Position numbers and translations under genes: made by a program. The notes below the pieces were generated by a model, which was not told the origin of the DNA, did no database searches, and saw only the letters and a program-made list of their open reading frames with translations. From Lycocorax pyrrhopterus obiensis (lineage: Eukaryota; Chordata; Aves; Passeriformes; Paradisaeidae), in contig JACSVZ010000002.1 in the NCBI GenBank assembly GCA_014706295.1, forward strand, positions 23,036,757 to 23,100,756: a DNA stretch of 64,000 bases, in the 5' to 3' direction. Below, in pieces: positions 41,360 through 52,129 of the stretch (positions are counted from its first letter, which is position 1; each line of letters starts with the position of its first letter).

Positions 41360-43068
41360 TAGGAATGTCAGACAGATGGTTCCACTGATTTCTCTTCCCC
41401 CTACCCTATTCCTTAGACACACCTTCTTCATTGTAGATAATTGCACATTTTTCTCCTGAGTGAAGAAATTGATTATGGTCAACAAAATGCTTGATTAAAA
41501 GGGAGCAAGTGAAAAACAAATACCTACTCCAGCTCTCTCAAGGAGGATAATGCTGAAAGTATTTCCATTTTATTTACCATGAGACCTCTGAATTAGAATT
41601 AAAAACCTTTAGAAAGAAAAGGAAAAAAGTGGAGAGAGACCTGAGGAAATACAGACTATATGAAAAGCACAATCGCTTTATGGAAGCAGCTCTAGGGTTG
41701 TGGAGATCTGGATTAACTTTCATTAAATGGTCATTGAAAGAGACTGAAGGACACAAGAGTAAGTGTTCCTTCTGTAGAATAAAGGACACTAGGATCACCT
41801 GGACTGCTTTCAGTACCCATTAGTTCTTTGTGGGGAAGCCTTATGAGGAGTATAAAGTCAGGATAAATTATCCGCTGAAATCTTACCCTTTGGCCTATTT
41901 TTAAATTTTTAAGCCATTTTCTAGTGGCTACACTAAGGCAAGTACTCTTTCCTCTGCAAACCATTGTGAATGCATATGTGGAAAATGGCAATATTTTTCT
42001 TCAGTGGTTTTCACAAAAGGTTGTAGGAATTTCTTTCTTTCCTGTAGGTCAGCTTCTCAGTTACTGATTCCAGCAGAACTTCTGAAGTAAGCTGAAAATG
42101 TGACCTATTGGCTTTTTAAAAATGTCTTTTATTTTTATGACTGCTATCCACAGCATGCTTCACATTTCATGCAGCAGCAGTAATGAGGAAACCTTGTGTG
42201 CTAATTGGCAATTTCACTGTTAATGTAGTCATGAGGTTTTGTCTTTTAATTAGCGTTACTGCAATTAACAGCTCAGTGTGTATTTGCTATGCTGGAGAAG
42301 GGAAGAAGACGTAAGGTGGACACAGTCCACAAGAACTTGATTGGCCTTTGGATTGTAAGACAATTAGAGAAATAGTATTAGAAGCAATTGTTTCCTTGTT
42401 TACGTATGATTTTTTGTTGTAATTTTTCAAAACTTGCTGTTTTTTGAAATATATGCTTAAAAAAACACTCCTGCGTGTTGCATTTTACTATGAGCTTTCA
42501 CCTCTTAAGTTCATTAAACAGGTGCATCATTCAATGTTCTTGTAGTGAAATATGAGTTAACCCTCTCTTGAAAGTGTTGTGCTGTTTAATAGGTTTGTTG
42601 TATCATTTATGTGTATACAACACTATGAACTAATCTGACTCCCAAGTATCCCCGTGTTATAGATCTTTCAGGAGATTGTGATGTTGGTTCTCTAGCTTTG
42701 GTGGATGCTGAAAACCATAAAAGGTCTCACAAACTCTTGTATGCAAAATGTTTCCTGTGGTGTGGGGGTGGGTTGCTGAAGCTCTATGGCTTGTGTGGCT
42801 GGGGAGAGGGAGGCTGCAGACTTTTTAGCTGTGTTTTTAAGAAAAAAGAAACCAGCGTGCCTTTCACCAGCACTATTAAATACATTGCTGGGGGTGTGAA
42901 CCGATCAATGAAATGTCCAACTCAGACATAAGTTGACTCTGTCTGGTAGTGTTGCCTGGTGTTGCCATAGAGCAGAGGACAGGCTGGGACGCTTGTTCGT
43001 GCCCTGCTGTGGTAGGAAGTGTAACCATCTTTCACTTCTGATGAACTTACTGCCTCATTGTAGCACCA

Positions 43069-43129
43069 ATATCCAGTGCTAACATATCCCAGTGCTAACA
43101 TATCCCAGGCTAAATATCCCAGTGATGAC
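43069..43129. repeat. Minisatellite, about 15-bp unit, four copies
   Basis: Four head-to-tail units are visible: ATATCCAGTGCTAAC (43069-43083), ATATCCCAGTGCTAAC (43084-43099), ATATCCCAGGCTAA (43100-43113) and ATATCCCAGTGATGAC (43114-43129). The units vary in length by one or two bases. The array is short and diverged. Confidence 0.9.
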
Positions 43130-44654
43130 ATCAAAGGCAGGATTTTCACAGCTTTGTGTTGGCAGGAGTTTAAGGTTGACCATTGTGTATAGTTTTGATA
43201 GAGGGACTAGAAATGTGTAAGTACAACCAGAAAGAAATACACAGTGGTAGACATATGAACGCGTAATATTGTGCAGAGGATATTTTTTCTCTTTTAAATT
43301 TGTCCTGACATAACAGAAACATCTGCATAACCTACTCTTATACACAGAGAGAAGATTATATGTCTCCTTTTTTTTTTTTAAAGCTAGATTTTCTTTCATG
43401 GCTCATGACCTCATAAAACTGAAAACCAGATGGGTTAAATTTCACTTCCAAAAACCGAGATGAAGAATTAGAAGTGATGAGGTTAAAGTCTGAAGGGTCA
43501 TGACCTCTTTCACTGGAAGCATGAGAAATGAGAGCACACCAGTGCTCTCTGTGTGCCCCTGTGCATATTTACTTATTTAAATGCTGTATTATTATAGCCC
43601 ATCTTCCACCTTCCCAGTATGACTCTTCCTAAACAAGATGTAAAATACAGTCCTGTTTCTCTTTATGTTTTTCTCCCACAAATGACTGATTTGCAATAAT
43701 GTGCTTGGAAAGGAAGTTGGTTTAGATTGTATACTTGATTAATTACATGAGGTGCAGTATGGAAATTAGAAAGATGGTTGCTTTGCTTTCAAATACACTC
43801 AAGGCAGGAGAGAACCTATCAAGAAATCAGTTTCTGTCAGAGATAGGATTGACTTTGCTAGCATAATAAATATAAAATCCTTGAGCAAAGGCCTTTTAGT
43901 CTCTAAGGACAAGACCTTCAGATTTTCGTTTCATAAGTTTACCCAAAAAATCAACATCATGTCTGAAGTTTTTCATTTGGCATCAGGCTAATTTAATCTC
44001 TTCACTGTAGGATATCAAATACTTAAAAGCAGGCTGGTGGATCATAGTTCTTGAATAAACAAGATAAAAGAAAGGCTATTCATGTCTGCCAGTGCATTGC
44101 ACTGAGGCTGAAGTGGAATCTTTGAATAACTGTGGGCATGTGTTTTTCTATAGCAGGGCTCCCAGACATAGATACTCCACTGTGTGGGAGTGTCTTTGTT
44201 CAGATGGACAGCAGTTTGCTTTTCTGTTCATTGTGCTCTAGCTGCCAGGAAATGAACATTTATGAGAAGACTCAACCGTCAAATGAAAAGGGAGAACAGA
44301 ATATAGAGGCTTTATCAAATTAAAAATGGATGAGCTATAAAAAATGGCTTTCTTGAGAAGGTATAATAGGGGAGACTACATCTTGAGTAATTGTTGCTAT
44401 GAAAAATAGTCCTTGAACACCATACCTGCATTCTTTTTAAAATCTAATTAAAATTCCAGAGGAAAGTATAGTGTATTAGGAATTCTTATGGAATGAAGTG
44501 CAAGAATTATTTTTGATCCTGTGATGTGAATTTGGCAAACTGTCTATGAGTTTGTTTATTTCCCCCCCTGCATATGTCAGTCTTAAGTAGAAATAAAGTA
44601 TTTTAAACCTCTAATGAGTAACACCAGAAGAATTTTGCCTCTGTCTTCAACAGA

Positions 44655-44939
44655 AAAATTAGTAATCCTCAGCCCCCTGAGCTGGTAGGCACGGACAGGG
44701 AGCAGAACAGAGCCCCTGCAATCCAGAAGGAAGTAGTTAGCAGGTCTGTAGGTCCAGATGGGATTCACATGAGGATATTGAAGGAGCTGGCAGAAGAGAT
44801 CATCAAGCCACTCTCTGTAATTTATCATCGATCCTGGTTAGCTGGGGAGGTCCCAGGTGATTGGAGGTCAGCAAATGTGACACCCATCTACAAGAAGGGT
44901 TGGAAGGAGGATCTGGGGTATAGAAGCAAATACGGGTGA
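44655..44939 (+). mobile_element. CR1 LINE fragment 1, reverse-transcriptase N-terminal region (decayed)
   Basis: In the + frame starting at 44751 the sequence reads GPDGIHMRILKELAEEI, then IKPLSVIYHRSWLAGEVPGD, then WRSANVTPIYKKGWKEDLG. This is the hallmark start of the CR1 ORF2 reverse-transcriptase domain, with GPDGIH, SWLxGEVPxDW and NVTPIYKKG. Upstream bases from about 44655 give a plausible continuation (EQNRAPAIQKEVV), but that boundary is approximate. The frame ends at a TGA at 44937-44939 and no catalytic YADD box or 3' end follows, so this is a truncated, dead copy. It is followed by about 300 bp I cannot assign. Confidence 0.88.
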
Positions 44940-45237
44940 AAGGACCGGAGGACCAGACAAGCTGTGCCAGGCATATTGTCTTTGACTCTATATGAGGGTG
45001 CTTCTGGGTGGCCACAGGCAGAAGGGCCTGAGGTGTGGGAAGGGCCCCAGGAGCTATGTGAGGAGAGTAAAGTGTCTGGGAGAAAAATGGGTCAAGGTAA
45101 TGGAGGAGATGGGCAACAACAGGGTGTTGAGGAGGCAAAGGTAAAACTCTGGAAGAGCATGATGGAGTAAAGCAATAAGTGGCTGTAGAAAATGTAGGTT
45201 CTATGCTAAGTGGGTGGCATAAGTCAAAGCAGACTCG

Positions 45238-45300
45238 GATAAGGCTGAGGTGTTCTGTCCCTTCCTTGTCTTGGTCTTCATGAATAAGAAGATCTCATAG
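45238..45300 (+). mobile_element. CR1 LINE fragment 2a, endonuclease-RT linker segment (decayed)
   Basis: The + strand reads DKAEVFCPFLVLVF, then MNKKIS and a stop. It resembles the DKAEVLNAFFASVF segment that lies just N-terminal of the CR1 reverse transcriptase. Because it belongs upstream of the part found at 44751-44939 but lies downstream of it here, it must come from a second CR1 copy. It probably joins the fragments at 45518-45797 and 45829-46050. Confidence 0.65.
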
Positions 45301-45395
45301 CCTTTGTTCTCAGAGATGTGGTTCGGGGAGGAAGGGCATGAGTGGAAAATAACTGATCTTGGATATCTTCCAAGAAATCTTGACCTGTGTGAGTT

Positions 45396-45501
45396 CACAG
45401 AATCATAGAATCTCCTCAGTTGGAAGGGACCTGTAAGCATCATAGAGTCCAACTCCTGGCCCTGCCCAGGACAAGCCCAAGAATCACACCATGCACCTGA
45501 G
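45396..45501 (-). mobile_element. CR1 LINE 3' end, inverted, inserted in an older CR1 copy
   Basis: The + strand begins CACAGAATCATAGAATCTCC and continues GTTGGAAGGGACCTG, AGAGTCCAACTCCTGG, CCCTGCCCAGGACAAG and ATCACACCATGCACCTGAG. This is the reverse complement of the CR1 3' end and closely parallels 17701-17813. The terminal tail lies at the low-coordinate end, so the element points to the minus strand. Only about 105 bp of the 3' end is present. It separates two pieces of a + strand CR1. Confidence 0.93.
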
Positions 45502-45517
45502 GGTACCGGGAAAGCCA

Positions 45518-45797
45518 GCTGATGTCATTGTCAGGCTTCTCTCTGTGATCTTTGAAAGACCATGGATTGAGGGAGGCTCCCAATAACTGGAGAAAGGTTA
45601 TTGTTTTACCCATTTGCAAGGGCAAGAAGAAAGGTCTGGAGTACTGCATCTTGGTCAACCACTATCCCTGGGGAAATAATGGAGTGAGGCTTCTCAGAAG
45701 TAGCTTCTGTAGATGCGAAGAAAGTGTTTGCCAGTTTTAGTCAAGGTAAATCATGTTTGATCCATGGGATTGCCTTTTGTAATGAAATGAGTAGCTC
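45518..45797 (+). mobile_element. CR1 LINE fragment 2b, reverse-transcriptase region (decayed)
   Basis: The + strand reads ADVIVRLLSVIFERPW, which fits the CR1 stretch ADVIARPLSIIFEKSW, and a later piece reads QGKSCLIHGIAFCNEM, which fits GKSCLTNLIAFYDEM. Several frameshifts and stops separate the two, and the sequence between is shortened. It represents the same part of ORF2 as the copy at 44655-44939, proving at least two + strand CR1 insertions in this patch. Confidence 0.8.
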
Positions 45798-45828
45798 TGC
45801 AGTCTCCCAGTGCCTTAAGAGTTGGTTA

Positions 45829-46050
45829 CCAAGAGGATGGTGATGCATAGCATGACGGTGCTCTTTTCTGAGGTGCACAGTGGGAAGATGAGGGATAATG
45901 GTCATAAGCTGAAACATAACTGACTGTAAGGAAGGAAATGTTCAGTATGAAAGTACTTCAGCACTGGAGCAGCCCAGAGATGTTAGAAAATCTCTTTTTG
46001 CTTCCCTTACTGGACTAAGCCGTGAGCAATCTGGCAGATCGAACTAGGCA
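45829..46050 (+). mobile_element. CR1 LINE fragment 2c, C-terminal ORF2 and 3' region (decayed)
   Basis: The + strand reads VLFSEVHSGKMRDNGHKLKH, which fits the CR1 ORF2 C-terminal stretch (LFSxVxSxRTRGNGHKLKH). It is followed by degraded 3' sequence containing TGGACTAAGC. The RT core between fragment 2b and this piece, including the catalytic aspartates, has been deleted. The 3' boundary near 46050 is approximate, because no clear tail remains. Confidence 0.75.
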
Positions 46051-46944
46051 AATTCTCTTTCTTGTGTGGCTCTGTGACTCAGTAAATACCATGCTTGTTT
46101 TGTTTTCTTTCTTAATGATTGGATATTGGTATTTAGTTACTGTATATGCTGATATAAATCAAGGTTGGCTAATCAGTTATGTTTGCATGCAGATTAAGAT
46201 TGCTACTTAATAAACTCCATCACCAAGTCCCTAAATAGCTTACAATAATCAGGTAGGAGGTGGGTCCCATCTTCTTTATGGGACTTTCCAGGAGGGATTT
46301 AGTCTTTTTGTGCTTTGTTTCTTATTCTTTGAAAAGATCCACTAGCAATCTAATATTCTGACACCTCCGGCAACAATGTGGACCTTTAATCAGATCATAG
46401 CATAATTACTCTTACATATCCTTTAGTTAAAAGGGTTTTTTGCTTTCTGGGTTGAAAAATACATAGTTATACTTGTTATTAGATATTTTCAGAAAAAAAG
46501 ATTTACATAGCTTTGAGGCGACATCACCTTTCAATGCACTGAGAATATCATCAGGTCATTTAGACTTGACTAGCATGTGACACAGTTAAAGCACTTCTGA
46601 GGCTGTGAGAGAAACTGGCCAAGTCACTAGTAGGGCCCTTGGCCTGCTTCATGTCTGAGATGATCAACCTGCTTCTGGGGTTTGTTTCTCAGGGAATTTC
46701 TTGTTTGTGAATCTTCCCTGCAGCTGACTTTCCCTTTCATCTCTTCTGTTAGACCTGCAACAGAAGTGAGCTGCATGAAGTGGGTGAATGTGAAGTTTGA
46801 AGACCTGTTTGGTCTCTGTTTTGGATTGTGCAATTATTCTAAGTGCAAGGACCTTCTGTGTAATCACATCTTTTAGTTGGATGCCATTCTTTTTAGTGTG
46901 TATACTGCCTTTTTCTCTGTGCTATGGCTCCAAGACATGGTGTA

Positions 46945-46972
46945 TAAACTATGCAGACACCTGCATAGTTTA
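46945..46972. repeat. Perfect inverted repeat, 12-bp arms, 4-nt loop
   Basis: TAAACTATGCAG (46945-46956) pairs perfectly with CTGCATAGTTTA (46961-46972) around the loop ACAC. No T run follows and the stem is far shorter than a pre-miRNA. Function unknown, possibly none. Confidence 0.85.
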
Positions 46973-49900
46973 AGTACCTACATAGCAGGCACACAGGTGC
47001 AAAGTACAATTTCAGACTATGGAACAATAGATCTAGAAGTATTGTTAGCTTGAGTATAATTTGCAAGGATAGGAAAACTTGATGATTGATAATTTTCTAA
47101 ATTGAAAAATTTAGAAAATACTCGCACAGATATTTCCCCTCCCTCCCAATCCCTGCCCCAGTTCTTGGCAATTTTAGTCCTTTAACAAAATCTTCAAACT
47201 GCAGTAACACTACCAAATTCTAGTGTTGCAAGATGAGTGACAAGGAGCATCAGGAATTTAGTACTTTAATGCTTTAATGCTTGTTTCTGCAGTACGAGAG
47301 TTGCTCTTTCTCGTCTGTGGGAATGGGCTTTGGAGAGACAAAACAGTATGACATCTTCATGAAAATGTCTTTCATTTAGTCTCTCAAATAACACTGACCC
47401 TGAAGCTTTTCCTGACTGCTTTTTGTTGTCTTTGGGGATCTCTCTGGATGAGTAAGGATCTGCAGGAGATCTATATTATGGTGAAAGTCCTGCCTTAAGC
47501 GTTTGGAGTCTTGTTAATATAAAGCCCTCTGATGTAGTAAAAGAAAGAATCAAGTCAGTGTGATTCAGCCATGCATCCTAGATACATAGAATGATTAATA
47601 ATAGATAACAGGAGCAAAGAGACTTCAGGATTATAATAAAGGGAATTATACTCGATGTTGCAGTTTAAAACGGCAGCTGAGTATTAGAGAGGATGTTTCC
47701 ATGCATTTCCATATAGATTTTTCTGTGGAGAGCATGACAGGGGTATGTCATGAGGGACAAGGTTATTCCTGTATAGCTTACTGTTTAAATTGCCAACACT
47801 ATGTTGACAAGTTGAAAAAAAAATTAGGTTGTTTTTTTTTTCTTCACAGTAAGAATCCCATAAGGGTTTCTTTATAATGTACTGCATAAAATTCATAGGA
47901 AAAGTTGAATAGCATAAAAGATTGCTTGCATGGATAACTGCTATGTTATTCCTGTGTAAATGTTCCACAGAGTATCAGTTCTTGAAGATGCTGATACAAG
48001 GAGTTGTCTCTGTGCTCAAAGGGCTGGTATTATATTGTCAGTGAAGCTTGATGAAATCGTTAGCAAAACTCCTCTGAGAGTGCCTCTACTTATGCAGGCT
48101 GGCTCCTTTTGGTCGCCTGGCTTTAAGTGACCCTAAAGAACATTGCAGCCATTTGAGGTGAGTTGTAGATGCAGCCTGGTCACCCCTGGGGCAGCTGGCC
48201 CAATACAGCTCCTGCCCTCCACAGCAGCCCTTCTGCAGGCTCTAGAGAAGGGCTGGAAGCTGTCTGGATATTGGTTATCAGAGGCTTCTGCTGGTAAAGA
48301 AAACCGGTTAACCCCAAACGTAGGTCCACAGGCCCCTCTTACATCCTGAGTTGAACATGGAAAGAAATGACATTTCTCTCCCATATTCCTGCAGGAGGTT
48401 GCTGTTACCCCAGGTGCAGCCTATTCCTTTCTGATAACAGCCTTTGAAATCTGAAGAATTGGTTCTTGTACCCCTCAGGAAGGACAGTAATGGGCTTCTT
48501 TGAGGACTCCTGCTGTATTAAATGTCAAGAAATGAAGATTACTTCAGTGACAATGTTGTGAGGAAGTTGGAAAAAACAAAGTAGGAACCTGGCAAGAGAA
48601 CCCCAAACTGCTCAAACCTGAGTCAGCTTGCAGGTCTTCATAAAGCACAGTTATTTTTGTAATGAACTGTAAATACCTCATTTTCCATGGAGAGCAGAAG
48701 CTGCCATTGCTGTTTACAGTGGCAGCCGGGGCTGGAGCAGCAGAGCAGACTGTGCGTGTTTGTCCTGGAATAGCCTCGATCACCTGCTACTGAGTCAGGG
48801 TAAAAAGCCCTTGCTGTCCACACTGCCTACATCCAGGCAAAGGCCAGAGCTTAGGAGCAGAGCTGATAGATAGCTATGGCACCTTCAAATCTTTTTCTTG
48901 GAGGAAAGGTAAATGTTGTAGGCTGCAAAAGCTGTGGGCACTGTGCACCCAGAGACCTGTGGCAGGCTGCCATGCTATTTATTTTGCTTTCCCAGGATGA
49001 TAGGCTTTCCCTCCATCCCCAGACTTTCCTTCTCAGTTTTAATGGTCTGAATGGCTGCTGTCAGGGAGTAGCCAAAGCTGCATTCTTCCCTTTCCCTCCC
49101 AGGAGCAAGGGCTTCATATGCTGTGCTTGTGACCTTCTGTTCTCAAGCCCAGATCTGTGGTGAAACGGGAAGGGAGATGAGTAGGTGTCAGAAAATTTCA
49201 AACTACAGCAGTACAAAGTGCTGATTTCTGGCATTTGGGCTAAAGAATTTTTTCAGAGGTGAATATGCAGGAGAAGGTGTTGTCTGGTGCTGCTGGAAAT
49301 GTTTCTTTCTCCTATTTGTTTGGTTTGTCGTTCTTACCATGAATCTCCATCTAAGTTGCTTCATAGATCTGATGGTTTTATTGAGGTACCAGTTAAATCT
49401 ATACAAAAAATAACTATGTGACAGTCAATGCAGGAAGAATCCTTTATGGACAGAAATTAGGTTTCATAGTCTATGAAGAAAGAATAGATTTGACTTGGGT
49501 TTACTATCTGGAGACAGCAATTGCAAAAACTGTAGGGAGTTTTTGTATTCAACTAAGACTTTAACTTCTCTCTGCCAATTGTTAATACAAAGTAGAGCCA
49601 CATACTGAAATTTGTCTGTGCCAGTCTTCACTGATTGCTTTTTAACAATTGTAATAAAATTCTTTAAATACTAGTCTTTTCAGCTTTTACTAAAGCGTAT
49701 GCTATAACTTAAGCTCTTCCCACTGAGGAGCACTGTGTAGGATTATTGACTGAAAAGGAAAATGTTTTATTTTTTAAAAAGCGTGAAGGACCTGGAGATT
49801 GGTGTGACTCACTAAATGGGTCCCCTGTTAAACGCATCTCAGATTGCTTAGGGTTCAATCCAATTCTCTATTGTTACAAGTGAGAGTTATATCAAGCCTT

Positions 49901-52097
49901 TAAATAGGAGGAAAGCATCTTAATTATCCATTAAGGGTAATAAAGGAAGTTGGTTATGACACCATTAAAACAACGGCGATGAAAAATCTGTTTCAGTGTT
50001 TTGTACTTAAGAAGAACATAGGATTTGGATGTCATCTGTACTGCAGTTAGCTCAGTGCTGTGTTATTATGAGAATCATGATTTTTATTTTATTACCTTGT
50101 ATTGCCCACCTAAGTGTGAACCAGACTGTTATGTGACAATGGCACAGAAGACATGGAGAACTGTGATCTGCTGTCTGTACAAAAGTGATCCATCCATCCA
50201 TATGAATCTGTAGATGTATTTAAAACAAATATTGTTTTATTTGAAAAAAGCCTTATTCAGTCATGTGATGGTGTTCTCTCAGTTTTATATGAGAACATTT
50301 TCTCTTCCTACACCTCTTGCTTCTGTCGTAGCCTTAGTCCATGTCTTTTTGATTATTGCGGTTATGAGTGCCTGTATTTAAAATATCAAATTTGCATTAA
50401 AACTTTATTGTTTTGAAGCTTCTTTTCTTGTTTCTGTTACAGCAGCTACAGGGAAAAAATACTGCAGAAAAAGGTACTGCTCATGGTAAAGCTTTTGAAT
50501 ATAGGCCTCCAGGTAGCTCCAATAGTACTCTCTATCTTTGCTTTCTTGGTCTGATTATGATTTTGTTTTATGTTTCCTTATTTAAGAGAACATACTGTAT
50601 TATATAGTGAGAAAATTATGCCAAGTTTTAAAATTATTTTAATGTTATTAGTGTGTTAATAGTTATGCAGATTTATTTCACACAGGAAATAATCAGCTAT
50701 GTAGATATGAAAGGTGTGAAACTGGGAAAGGTGTGGATTAAAGAAGAAAAAATTCATCATCAGTCAGAACAAAAATATTGATATGCAAAGAAAAAGATTA
50801 ACATGAACAGAACTGGCAGTTCATTAAGAGAAATGTGCCTTTCACATGGTCTGAAATAATTCCATAATTGAGATTGCATTTTAAAGAAATGATGGCTCTG
50901 TAATTTATAACATCATTTGTTTTGTCCCAGACAGTTTAAAACCTTACCTTTCTGCAACACAGTCACTTTTTATCTATGTAATTATTAATAATTTATGCAT
51001 GAATTTTTTCATTCCTTCTGAAAGACACAGTGCTGGTTGTGTTAATATATTCATAGATGCATAATTTGTCCTGAAATAAATTAAAATAGTGCTTGCAGGG
51101 CTACCTGCATTAAGATGAGAGTTTCCTCTGCATCAGTTAGCCTTGATGGTAGCCAGAAGTGATCAGGCAGTGCTTGTCTTAGCAATACTTAACACTTCTC
51201 CAGCGATTTCCATTTCCAAAAACTATACAAATAAATTATAACTCCAAGTCGCTACCCTTATGTATATTGCAAATAACCATACTTCGCTTGACCTTTTGGT
51301 CTTATAATTTGAAAGACCCAAAGTTAAAAAACTTAAAAGTGGGAGATCAGGAACCAGCAGCTTTTTCTGGGTGATGTGGGAACATTAACAACCGCTTTGC
51401 ATGGGGGGAAAATGGTGCTGAGTAGCTTTTGATTTACATGGTAGAGAGAATGGCAGGTTAGATCTTCACCTTGTTAGAGGTCCTCAAGCTCTTCTCCAAG
51501 GTCGGTTGTGCCACCTTTGGCTTTTATGGCTCATATGTCAAATTGTACAGCAGTTTTTTGGTGTGGTCATTGGAAATAAGGTAAGAGGAGATTTTCAGAT
51601 GTAATCTCTTTTATTCCCACCCACAGCCATGAACATATTCATATCCTTCTTATTGCAGCAATTTTTAAGTCACTCAGGCATCAAATTTGTTTGCTCTTGT
51701 GACTATATTTTCTTTTAAGGATATGTCATTGCAATGTTTTTTAAGTTATTTCTGGACTCCTGAAGCAGGCTGGAAATTTGGTTCAGCTCTGACCTGTCTG
51801 TAGACCTTAGAAAAAAACTAACTAAATAAAAAAAGGTGGGGGGAGGGATAAGAAAAAAGGTAGCCAGTCACTGAAATGTATTTTATAAACGGAAATGCCT
51901 AATGTTAGCTTCTTGAAATGTTGGCAGTTCTTTGCCCACTCTGTTTTACAGTGCTCAGGATTACCACCAGCTTTGCTACACAGGTTGCAGGGTGTGATGC
52001 TAAGCGAGAAATGCTTACTAACAATTGGTTCATACATGCAAACTTGATTGAGTAAATGGTTTAAATAAAGCATGGAATGCTTCAATAACAGTATGAC

Positions 52098-52129
52098 AGT
52101 AGTATTTTGTCGGGGGTCAAAATACTATT
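52098..52129. repeat. Inverted repeat, 12-bp arms, 8-nt loop
   Basis: AGTAGTATTTTG (52098-52109) pairs with CAAAATACTATT (52118-52129) with one G-T wobble, around the G-rich loop TCGGGGGT. No known element is attached. Confidence 0.7.

Noticed and set aside
43069..43129. Possible CRISPR-like array because of short repeated units
   Set aside because: The units abut with no spacers and vary in length. It is a minisatellite in vertebrate DNA.
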